Source: Tepidimicrobium sp. (GTDB lineage Bacteria; Bacillota; Clostridia; Tissierellales; Tepidimicrobiaceae). From it: 5,658 nucleotides of DNA. Below the pieces are notes generated by a model. It ran no database searches and was not told where the DNA came from. It saw nothing but the letters and a program-made list of their open reading frames with translations. Positions 1 through 5,053 of the stretch are shown here, piece after piece. The translations under genes and the position numbers were made by a program. The stretch lies in the NCBI GenBank assembly GCA_012839395.1, contig DUNJ01000190.1, positions 1 through 5,658 of the forward strand, written 5' to 3'. The first letter of the stretch is position 1. Each line of letters opens with the position of its first letter.

Positions 1-47
1 AAAGCAGCAAGAAACAGACGCAAAACAACTGTCATTCCATACTCCAT
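1..47 (-). CDS. N-terminal fragment of a probable MgtC/SapB-family membrane protein
   Basis: Only the first 15 complete codons lie in the window, reading MEYGMTVVLRLFLAA, and the gene runs off the left edge. The pattern of a short polar start followed by LRLFLAA resembles the first transmembrane helix of MgtC/SapB-type membrane proteins, which typically begin with a similar leucine-alanine-rich segment. The ATG is supported by a strong Shine-Dalgarno sequence (GGGGAGGA) six bases upstream. That site lies inside the last codons of the preceding gene, whose TAA stop is separated from this ATG by only three bases, so the two are probably translationally coupled. That an open frame with a good ribosome site exists here is fairly certain. 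The family name is an inference from very few residues, and any hydrophobic membrane protein could look like this. Confidence 0.5.
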   Translation of the reverse strand, partial: MEYGMTVVLRLFLAA

Positions 48-50
48 TTC

Positions 51-530
51 TTATCCTCCCCATAGATTTCTATACTCCCTTTGCAGACATAGATTAAATT
101 TGCTATTGTTAGAAAAATTGAAACTAGAAGCTGTTAAGGTGGCCTTTCTATTAATTCCATAAGTTATTACCAGTCCATCTATATCATCGCTTAATATACG
201 TTTTGATTCTTTATCATCTATATTCATTACTATATATTTTGCTTTTTTTATTACATCCCCTATATGACTATTTTCGTATTCTCCCATATCTACATTTTTA
301 TGAAGTAATATATGGATATCCAGTCCCAGTTTATAAATATAATCTATTACATCTGGATTAAGTCTCACTATTACAATCAACGATTTCCCATAGCCTAGTA
401 TAGATAAATCCTCCTTATCATATACTACCTCATAACCAATTTCCACAAACATATCCTTGGTTATATAATACATAATATTTTCATTTTTAGAATCCAGTGC
501 TCCTATTATTATTAAGGTTTGACCTTTCAT
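51..530 (-). CDS. Hypothetical protein with a Mur-ligase-like signature (159 aa)
   Basis: I cannot assign a function. The protein starts with a hydrophobic strand (TLIIIGALDS, residues 5-14). Its second half holds the stretch YIVMNIDD (99-106), followed by GLVITYGINRKATLTASSF (119-137). In Mur ligases a similar order, an Asn-x-Asp-Asp segment followed by a Thr-Tyr-Gly strand and a small-residue run, lies in the ATP-binding central domain. However, there is no GTNGKT/S-type P-loop here and the protein is far shorter than the roughly 450 residues of a true ligase, so ligase activity is not expected. No signal peptide or clear membrane helix is visible. It starts at an ATG with a TAGGGAG ribosome site about nine bases upstream. 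It lies 30 nt after the deacetylase gene and overlaps the next gene's ribosome site, suggesting one operon with possible envelope-related roles. The coding call is firm; the Mur relation is tentative. Confidence 0.8.
   Translation of the reverse strand: MKGQTLIIIGALDSKNENIMYYITKDMFVEIGYEVVYDKEDLSILGYGKSLIVIVRLNPDVIDYIYKLGLDIHILLHKNVDMGEYENSHIGDVIKKAKYIVMNIDDKESKRILSDDIDGLVITYGINRKATLTASSFNFSNNSKFNLCLQREYRNLWGG
54..61 (-). promoter_or_regulatory. Ribosome binding site embedded in the upstream stop region
   Basis: The minus strand reads GGGGAGGA, then TAA GAA ATG. The Shine-Dalgarno bases are also the Trp-Gly-Gly codons that end the 159-residue protein. This sets the start of the following membrane-protein gene and implies coupled translation. 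Confidence 0.7.
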
Positions 531-560
531 CCTTTGATTCTCCCTAAATATATTTTAAAT

Positions 561-1334
561 TCAATCATTCGATATCTGTCTACCCGTATTATCCATATAG
601 AAATTATTCTTATATATTAGTTCTGATACAGGTACTATTTCATACCCTTCTTCCTGTAATCTTTCGATAACTATTGGAAGGTATTCCGATACATATTTGG
701 CGTTGTTATGAAATAGTACAATAGAGCCGGCGCTTACATTTCTAGTAACCCTATCCACTACGGGTTGCACACCCAATTCCTTCCAATCCAATGAATCCAC
801 GTCCCATTGAATTACATAATATCCATTTTCCCTGCAAATACTTATTAACCTATCATTATAATCCCCAAAAGGAGGTCTAAATAAAATGGGTTTTTCTCCA
901 GTTAATTTTTCAATTTTATCCTCTATTTCTCCTAATTCCCTTAATATTTCATCCTCTCCTAACTTTGACATATAAGGATGATTTGTTGAATGGTTTCCTA
1001 CATCATGCCCCCTTGCATGTATCTCCTTAACGTGTTCTGGATATTTATCAACCCAAAATCCAACTAAAAAAAAACTACTCTTTATATCGTATTTATCCAA
1101 TATATCCAATATATCCCGTGTAAACTCATCTCCCCATGCCGCATCAAAACTTATAGCAATTTTTTTCTCATCTGTATCCACACTATATATGGGCAATTCC
1201 CTTTTTGGGGAAAACACCTTTACGATTTCATAGTCCACCTTGATGCTGGTATATACAGCAGAAACTACAACAACACAGATTATAACAAATAGTCTATATC
1301 TCATATTGTTCTTTAAATGATATCTTTTCAACAT
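561..1334 (-). CDS. Polysaccharide (peptidoglycan) deacetylase, PdaB-like, membrane-anchored
   Basis: This is a NodB-homology carbohydrate esterase family 4 enzyme, which removes N-acetyl groups from peptidoglycan or related glycans outside the membrane. From the ATG at 1334 it has 257 residues. A basic N-terminus is followed by one hydrophobic segment (about residues 14-30), a likely uncleaved signal anchor. The catalytic domain covers about 58-240, with SFDAAWGDE (62-70), the metal-binding HSTNH (115-119), RPPFGDYN (153-160), WDVDSLDW (177-184) and VLFHNN (206-211). Motif 1 has FDAAWG instead of the classical FDDG, so the first Asp is kept and the metal-ligand Asp is replaced by Ala. FDxxWG-type motifs are known in the PdaB-like branch of spore formers. 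PdaB acts in sporulation in Bacillus, which fits the divergent SASP gene. A longer reading from GTG at 1346 is open but would place the ribosome site inside the gene. The substrate is not provable from sequence. Confidence 0.92.
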   Translation of the reverse strand: MLKRYHLKNNMRYRLFVIICVVVVSAVYTSIKVDYEIVKVFSPKRELPIYSVDTDEKKIAISFDAAWGDEFTRDILDILDKYDIKSSFFLVGFWVDKYPEHVKEIHARGHDVGNHSTNHPYMSKLGEDEILRELGEIEDKIEKLTGEKPILFRPPFGDYNDRLISICRENGYYVIQWDVDSLDWKELGVQPVVDRVTRNVSAGSIVLFHNNAKYVSEYLPIVIERLQEEGYEIVPVSELIYKNNFYMDNTGRQISND

Positions 1335-1336
1335 AT

Positions 1337-1344
1337 CCCCCCTC
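1337..1344 (-). promoter_or_regulatory. Ribosome binding site deciding the deacetylase start
   Basis: The minus strand reads GAGGGGGG, then AT and ATG at 1334. This purine-rich site argues for the ATG at 1334 rather than the in-frame GTG at 1346, which would overlap the site and has no comparable site of its own. A third possible start at 1304 also lacks one. Confidence 0.7.
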
Positions 1345-1400
1345 ACATTCGTATTAATATAATTTATTCTTAAATCCCTCTTATATTACTAAGACTTATA

Positions 1401-1437
1401 ATCATATCTATTATGCCAATATTGCTCAATATTATAG
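1401..1437 (-). promoter_or_regulatory. Candidate promoter(s) for the deacetylase operon
   Basis: Two overlapping readings are possible on the minus strand. A vegetative-type promoter would use TTGAGC (1429-1424), 17 bases, then TATGAT (1406-1401). A sigma-G-type promoter would use CTATA (1437-1433), 17 bases, then CATAATA (1415-1409), which matches the -10 consensus CATXHTA fully but has one mismatch and one base less spacing than GHATR-N18. Either gives a leader of about 60 bases. In such AT-rich DNA chance matches are common. Confidence 0.35.
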
Positions 1438-1514
1438 TGGAAGAGTATTTTATTTTTTTAAACCCAATTGTTGGATTATATTCCTTTTTACACATCTATC
1501 CTCTGGTTTTGTCA

Positions 1515-1544
1515 GTATACTTTTAAAAATAAAAGGTTATTATA
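1515..1544 (+). promoter_or_regulatory. Candidate forespore sigma-G promoter of the SASP gene
   Basis: GTATA at 1515-1519 fits the sigma-G -35 element GHATR. After exactly 18 bases TATTATA at 1538-1544 fits the -10 element CATXHTA with a single C-to-T change. SASP genes in Bacillus are transcribed in the forespore by sigma-G, so both sequence and context agree. Transcription would start near 1551, just ahead of the leader hairpin. Confidence 0.5.
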
Positions 1545-1549
1545 ATAGC

Positions 1550-1570
1550 ACAACAATTAAATATTGTTGT
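1550..1570 (+). promoter_or_regulatory. Leader hairpin just upstream of the SASP ribosome site
   Basis: ACAACAAT (1550-1557) and ATTGTTGT (1563-1570) form a perfect 8-bp stem with the loop TAAAT. The Shine-Dalgarno run AAAGGAGG follows at once. If transcription starts near 1551, the hairpin forms the 5' end of the mRNA. Such a structure could protect the message from decay. The pairing is seen directly; the role is inferred. Confidence 0.45.
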
Positions 1571-1585
1571 AAAGGAGGCTTTGAA

Positions 1586-1786
1586 ATGGCTAATAATAGG
1601 ATATTAGTTCCAGAAGCTAAACAAGCCCTAGAACAATTGAAATTAGAAATAGCAAGTGAATTGGGGATAGAAAATTATAATAATATCGATAAAGGCGACC
1701 TACCCTCTAGGGTAAATGGATATGTAGGTGGTCATATGGTTAGAAAACTTGTTGAAGACGCTCAAAATCAAATTGCAAACAAATAA
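1586..1786 (+). CDS. Small acid-soluble spore protein, alpha/beta type
   Basis: This 66-residue protein is a typical alpha/beta-type SASP, which coats DNA in the dormant spore, shifts it towards the A-form and protects it from UV, heat and chemicals. After germination it is degraded by the protease GPR to supply amino acids. The family signatures are clear: ILVPEAKQALEQLKLEIASE (6-25), which holds the GPR site (cleavage expected after Glu21, before Ile-Ala), and DKGDLPSRVNGYVGG (35-49), the conserved DNA-binding core. The length is normal. The start is set by AAAGGAGG seven bases before the ATG. The gene stands alone, with a sigma-G-like promoter, a leader hairpin and its own terminator, and is divergent from the deacetylase gene. 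Spore formers usually carry several paralogues, so no specific ssp letter is given. Identification is very secure. Confidence 0.97.
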   Translation: MANNRILVPEAKQALEQLKLEIASELGIENYNNIDKGDLPSRVNGYVGGHMVRKLVEDAQNQIANK

Positions 1787-1795
1787 TCAATAGTT

Positions 1796-1826
1796 GGAGG
1801 TAGGGGAAATTTCCCTTACCTCCTTT
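1796..1826 (+). terminator. Intrinsic terminator after the SASP gene
   Basis: The bases at 1796-1806 pair with 1813-1823 (11 bp, one G-U pair) around the loop AAATTT, followed by TTTATAT. The G+C-rich stem and T-run sit 10 bases after the SASP stop codon. It should end the SASP message and insulate the DUF4364 gene from forespore transcription. Confidence 0.85.
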
Positions 1827-1829
1827 ATA

Positions 1830-1838
1830 TGCTATAAT
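1830..1838 (+). promoter_or_regulatory. Candidate extended -10 promoter for the DUF4364 gene
   Basis: TGCTATAAT is a perfect extended -10 element (TGN-TATAAT) lying 32 bases before the ATG. The -35 position falls within the preceding terminator and matches the consensus poorly, as is typical for extended -10 promoters. This suggests vegetative expression independent of the SASP gene. Confidence 0.5.
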
Positions 1839-1870
1839 TTAATAAAACATAATACTTAAGAGGTGCAAAT

Positions 1871-2419
1871 ATGTTTATAGAAAATACTGAGGAATTAGCC
1901 CAAAACAAATTGATATTATTATATATTATTGATCAATCCAGTATTCCATTGACCAATGATGAAATTACAGAATTTGTAATGGAAAATAACTATATGAACT
2001 ACTTTTTAATCCAACAATATCTAATAGAATTGATAGAATCTAAATTTATAAAGTATATAGATGAAAAAGAAGACAGAAGGTATATATTGTCAAATAAAGG
2101 CAATACCACTTTATTTTACTTTAAAGATAGAATTAATAATAGAATTAAAAGAGAAATATCTAAAAAGTTTTCTAAACTTAAAAAGGAAATAAAAAAGACA
2201 ACCCAAATTATAGGTAATTTTCAGAAAAAAAACGAAAAAGAATATATAGTCAATTTAAAACTGATAAAAAATCAAAGCGCTATACTAAACCTATCTCTCA
2301 CGGTCCCAACGGCTGATCAAGCTAGGATAATCTGCAACAAATGGAAGAGTGATCCTGAATGTATATATGAAACAATATTTAACGCATTGATCAATGACAC
2401 CACATCAACTGAAAGTTAG
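1871..2419 (+). CDS. DUF4364 family protein, probable winged-helix regulator
   Basis: The 182-residue protein matches the DUF4364 family of Clostridia in layout and length. Residues about 11-80 look like a winged helix-turn-helix: helix NKLILLYIIDQ (12-22), LTNDEITEFVMEN (27-39), the recognition-type helix YFLIQQYLIELIES (44-57), then a basic wing around YIDEKEDRRYILSNKG (62-77). A very basic helical linker (about 88-122, rich in Lys and Arg) leads to a small C-terminal domain of about 60 residues (EYIVNLKLIKNQ, then LNLSLTVPTADQARIICNKW). This suggests a DNA-binding regulator, but no target is known from the sequence. The start is supported by AAGAGGTG five bases upstream. It is expressed alone, between the SASP terminator and the opposing propeller gene, which it overlaps by 15 nt at the 3' end. 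The family call is good; the regulatory role is inferred. Confidence 0.85.
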   Translation: MFIENTEELAQNKLILLYIIDQSSIPLTNDEITEFVMENNYMNYFLIQQYLIELIESKFIKYIDEKEDRRYILSNKGNTTLFYFKDRINNRIKREISKKFSKLKKEIKKTTQIIGNFQKKNEKEYIVNLKLIKNQSAILNLSLTVPTADQARIICNKWKSDPECIYETIFNALINDTTSTES

Positions 2420-3325
2420 TACCCCGCTAGGTCCTTTGCCAACCTTTATGCTATCTATTATCTTATTGGCAACTATATCGAAGAGGATAAGTCTGTCAGT
2501 GGATAGATTGGTTATGAGAAGTATATTAGCTCCATCCCACTCCAGCCTATTTGGCATTCCTTCCAAATAGGTTTTACTTAACATACTGCACTTTCTCATA
2601 TCCATTCTATATAGATATCCATCGCTAATTCCAGTTATGAACACTAGTTCACCACTGTTTATTTTCAACATAGAATTGAATATCCCATCAAAATCCATGC
2701 TTTCCTGTATCCTATAACGTCTTCTATCCATTATTGATATATTGCTCATATTATCCCTTCCATTATCTATAATCGATAATATATAAATATATTCATCCTC
2801 TAGTATTATTTTAATTGGGCTATACTCTAATCTTATCAGCTTTCTTTTAGATCCTATTAAATCCACGATACTTATACTACGAGAATTACTGTTTACTATA
2901 TAAAGCTCAATCTGCTCCCTATCAACCTCCATATCTACAGGTTTTTCCCCAACTGTTATCCCCTCCACTAAAGCAAAGGTCTTCTTATCTATGATGGATA
3001 TTGAGTTGGAATCGCTATTTAATACAATTATATTATCTAAATAAGATTCTATGCATGTGGGAAATCTACCTACATATAGGAGATCTTCTATTTGCTTATT
3101 TTTTAAATCTATTTTAAAAATTGAATTATCATATACATTTGTACAGTATAGATATCCATCGTTACCATAAAGTATATCGTAAGGTCCTATAAAACCCATA
3201 TCATCCCTAACACTATTCTTTTTCCCTAAATCCATGACATCAAAAACCTTCCTGGCTGTCAAATCTATAAAAGATAATGTATCGTCTCCTGTATTAGCTA
3301 CTACTGCTCTACCATCAAATATCAA
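2405..3325 (-). CDS. YncE-like seven-bladed beta-propeller protein
   Basis: The 306-residue protein is built from seven repeats, each with a strand ending in an aspartate: DTLSFID (15-21), DNSIFKID (66-73), SNSISIID (106-113), SRSISIVD (148-155), SNISIMD (194-200), DGYLYRMD (235-242) and DRLILFD (277-283). Turns such as VGRFP (85-89), VGEKPVDM (125-132) and VGKGPSGV (295-302) alternate with them. This is the pattern of YncE/YVTN-type beta-propellers, which mostly act as binding scaffolds. I see no catalytic motif. There is no signal peptide, so it is probably cytoplasmic, unlike many relatives. It starts with TTG at 3325, supported by GGGGTGAT seven bases before. No ATG or GTG lies in frame between the upstream stop and this codon, and the first blade begins almost at once. 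It lies 70 nt after the 73-aa gene, perhaps in the same transcript. The fold is secure; the function is unknown. Confidence 0.85.
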   Translation of the reverse strand: MIFDGRAVVANTGDDTLSFIDLTARKVFDVMDLGKKNSVRDDMGFIGPYDILYGNDGYLYCTNVYDNSIFKIDLKNKQIEDLLYVGRFPTCIESYLDNIIVLNSDSNSISIIDKKTFALVEGITVGEKPVDMEVDREQIELYIVNSNSRSISIVDLIGSKRKLIRLEYSPIKIILEDEYIYILSIIDNGRDNMSNISIMDRRRYRIQESMDFDGIFNSMLKINSGELVFITGISDGYLYRMDMRKCSMLSKTYLEGMPNRLEWDGANILLITNLSTDRLILFDIVANKIIDSIKVGKGPSGVLTFS

Positions 3326-3328
3326 TAT

Positions 3329-3336
3329 ATCACCCC
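3329..3336 (-). promoter_or_regulatory. Ribosome binding site for the TTG start of the propeller gene
   Basis: The minus strand reads GGGGTGAT, then ATA and TTG. It matches the anti-Shine-Dalgarno complement GGAGGTGAT well, and the next in-frame codon upstream of the site is a stop. It therefore fixes the rare TTG start. Confidence 0.65.
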
Positions 3337-3395
3337 ACCCTTATCATATATAAATCAATCTATGCTATACGATGGGCTTAGGTGATAGAAAATCT

Positions 3396-3617
3396 TTACC
3401 TATTAAAAATTCTTTTTATTAGCAACGATTTTTCTATTTCCAAATCACGCCTTTTAATTTCTATTATCAATTGGTTTACCATATACTTTCTTCTGTTATA
3501 TTTCGATAGACTTCTATGTTTGGATAGATTCTTCATCCTATCCATCTCTCTTATAGTGCAATCTATCAATTGCTCATTAGTTAAATTGATATAGGGATAT
3601 AATTTAATCTTATTCAT
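3396..3617 (-). CDS. Small basic protein of unknown function (73 aa)
   Basis: I do not recognise this protein. It is lysine- and arginine-rich, has no signal peptide or membrane span, and looks mostly helical: one helix around LTNEQLIDCTIREMDRM (12-28) and a long one around YMVNQLIIEIKRRDLEIEKS (45-64), joined by a basic stretch (NLSKHRSLSKYNRRK, 30-44). A nucleic-acid-binding or protein-binding role would fit, but nothing proves it. The coding call rests on a perfect GGAGG seven bases before the ATG and codon use like its neighbours. An overlapping open frame on the other strand lacks a ribosome site. The gene sits only about 20 bases after the folC terminator, so it must rely on read-through or a promoter inside or overlapping the terminator. 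The propeller gene follows 70 nt downstream. Confidence 0.65.
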   Translation of the reverse strand: MNKIKLYPYINLTNEQLIDCTIREMDRMKNLSKHRSLSKYNRRKYMVNQLIIEIKRRDLEIEKSLLIKRIFNR

Positions 3618-3624
3618 AACAGAG

Positions 3625-3629
3625 CCTCC
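3625..3629 (-). promoter_or_regulatory. Ribosome binding site of the 73-aa gene
   Basis: GGAGG lies seven bases before the ATG at 3617. It is the main evidence that this small frame is a gene, and it begins only five bases after the T-run of the folC terminator. Confidence 0.7.
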
Positions 3630-3634
3630 AATTT

Positions 3635-3678
3635 AAAAAACCCTTCTATAGAATATATATATATTCCATAGAAGGGTT
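3635..3678 (-). terminator. Intrinsic terminator after folC
   Basis: On the minus strand an 18-bp stem (3678-3661 with 3656-3639, one G-U pair) closes a four-base loop and runs into six Ts (3640-3635). It begins 8 bases after the folC stop codon. The stem's upper half is an AT alternation and its base carries AACCCTTC/GAAGGGTT. On the plus strand the hairpin is followed by ACATATAAC, so it works only for the folC direction. Confidence 0.85.
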
Positions 3679-3686
3679 ACATATAA

Positions 3687-4982
3687 CTAATAATTTTCCA
3701 TTAGTATCTTCCTAACATCCCCTATTAAATATAGGGATCCTCCAAATACTATCAAATCTTCCCTATTTGCCAACTGATATGCTTTTTCAATTGCCTTATC
3801 TATATTTTTCTTCACATAGATGTTTTTGTTATATTTCCTCAACTTCTTTCCCAAGGATTCGGCATCCATTTTCCTAGGCATATCTACCTCTGTAACTATA
3901 ATTTCATCTGCTAGTGGTATTATAGTTTCTATTATGTGATCCACATCCTTATCCTTTAAAATTCCAATTCCAAGTATCAACCTATCATATTTAAACCTAT
4001 TCAAACTATCTGCTAAGGTCTTTATCCCTTGTGGATTATGAGCACCATCGATTAAAAACGTAGGATTTCTCTTTAGCACCTCTAGCCTTCCCTTCCATCG
4101 AGCTTTTTGTAGCCCAGCCCTAATTTGGTTATCATCTATATCTATTAAATCCCTATCCCTAAGCGTCAATAGGGTCATCAAGGCCAATGAGGCATTATAT
4201 ATTTGATGCTCTCCAATTAAACCGATCATAAAATCTTTGTAAAGGGTATCCTTATACCGGAAATCAAATCTTCCACCATATTCCCCAAGCTCCTTTATTC
4301 GGGTATTATCCATTGAGTATTCTACCAATTCTGCCAATTGTTCTGAACATACCTGCTTTATAACCCTAATAGCTTCCTCTTGTTGAGGATATGTTACAAC
4401 CAAACCTTTTTTCTTTATTATGCCAGCCTTTTCATAAGCTATCTTATCCAATGTATCTCCTAAAACATCTACATGATCATAATCTATAGTGGTTATAACA
4501 GAAGCTATAGAATCCTCTATAACATTTGTAGAATCCGCTCTGCCACCTAACCCTACTTCTAATACAACATAATCTGGGTTCTCTTCACTAAAGTATATAA
4601 AAGCTATGGTGGTCACTATTTCAAAGGTCGTAGGATGTTCATACCCTTCAGCTATCATAATGTCTATATTATCCTTCACCCTTTTTGTTATCTCCGCTAG
4701 CCTTTCATCGGGAATATCTATGCCATTAATAGATATCCTTTCATTAAATTTTTCCAAATAAGGTGAAATAAATAGCCCTACATCATATCCTGCCTCCTTT
4801 AATGCAGCGGTTAAATAGGAAGAAGTAGAACCTTTTCCGTTGGTTCCGGCAATATGTATATACTTCATCCCTCTATGCGGATTTCCAAGCAATTCCAAAA
4901 GCTTGCCAATTACTTCAAGCCCTAATCTTGAACCAAATTTCTCTTTATCATTTATATAGTTTAAAGCATCTAAATAGTTCAA
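3687..4982 (-). CDS. folC: Folylpolyglutamate synthase / dihydrofolate synthase
   Basis: FolC is a cytoplasmic ATP-dependent ligase that adds glutamate to dihydropteroate and to folates, which retains folate in the cell. The 431 residues show all family motifs in order: P-loop HIAGTNGKGST (43-53), SPYLEKFNERI (73-83), TTFEIVTTIAF (118-128), EVGLGGRADSTN (142-153), DYDHVDVLGDT (167-177) with EKAGI (184-188), GEHQIYNA (257-264), WKGRLE (297-302 region), the C-terminal domain motif DGAHNPQG (312-319), and GSLYLIGDVR (415-424). The length is normal and nothing is missing. It starts with TTG at 4982. No ATG is in frame before the upstream stop, and MNYLDALNYI fits the usual family N-terminus. The ribosome site is weak (GGGATGAT). 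It lies about 70 nt after valS, a common Firmicute order, and ends at a strong terminator. Whether it has both synthase activities cannot be told. Confidence 0.96.
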   Translation of the reverse strand: MNYLDALNYINDKEKFGSRLGLEVIGKLLELLGNPHRGMKYIHIAGTNGKGSTSSYLTAALKEAGYDVGLFISPYLEKFNERISINGIDIPDERLAEITKRVKDNIDIMIAEGYEHPTTFEIVTTIAFIYFSEENPDYVVLEVGLGGRADSTNVIEDSIASVITTIDYDHVDVLGDTLDKIAYEKAGIIKKKGLVVTYPQQEEAIRVIKQVCSEQLAELVEYSMDNTRIKELGEYGGRFDFRYKDTLYKDFMIGLIGEHQIYNASLALMTLLTLRDRDLIDIDDNQIRAGLQKARWKGRLEVLKRNPTFLIDGAHNPQGIKTLADSLNRFKYDRLILGIGILKDKDVDHIIETIIPLADEIIVTEVDMPRKMDAESLGKKLRKYNKNIYVKKNIDKAIEKAYQLANREDLIVFGGSLYLIGDVRKILMENY

Positions 4983-5030
4983 TTCATCATCCCATCTTTC
5001 TTTAGGTTTTTGTTATTCCAATGAGTTTAA

Positions 5031-5048
5031 GGGGCGGGTTGCCGCCCC
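5031..5048 (-). other. GC-rich hairpin between valS and folC
   Basis: GGGGCGG and CCGCCCC form a perfect 7-bp all-GC stem around a four-base loop, five bases after the valS stop on the minus strand. It is followed by TTAAAC, not a real T-run, so a classical terminator is doubtful. It stands out strongly in AT-rich DNA. It may stabilise the valS 3' end or partly reduce read-through into folC. Confidence 0.6.
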
Positions 5049-5053
5049 ATCAT

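Noticed and set aside
1335..1346. Longer deacetylase start at GTG 1346
   Set aside because: The extra codons are themselves the Shine-Dalgarno run for the ATG at 1334.
1464..1474. Small palindrome CCAATTGTTGG in the intergenic region
   Set aside because: Only four bases pair on each side; expected by chance in AT-rich DNA.
3382..3594. Plus-strand open frame of 70 codons opposite the 73-aa gene
   Set aside because: It begins at GTG with no ribosome site, and its hydrophobic Leu/Ile/Ser-rich product is the usual mirror of an AT-rich basic gene; the minus frame has a perfect GGAGG.
3651..3666. AT alternation as a microsatellite repeat
   Set aside because: It is the upper stem and loop of the folC terminator rather than an independent repeat.
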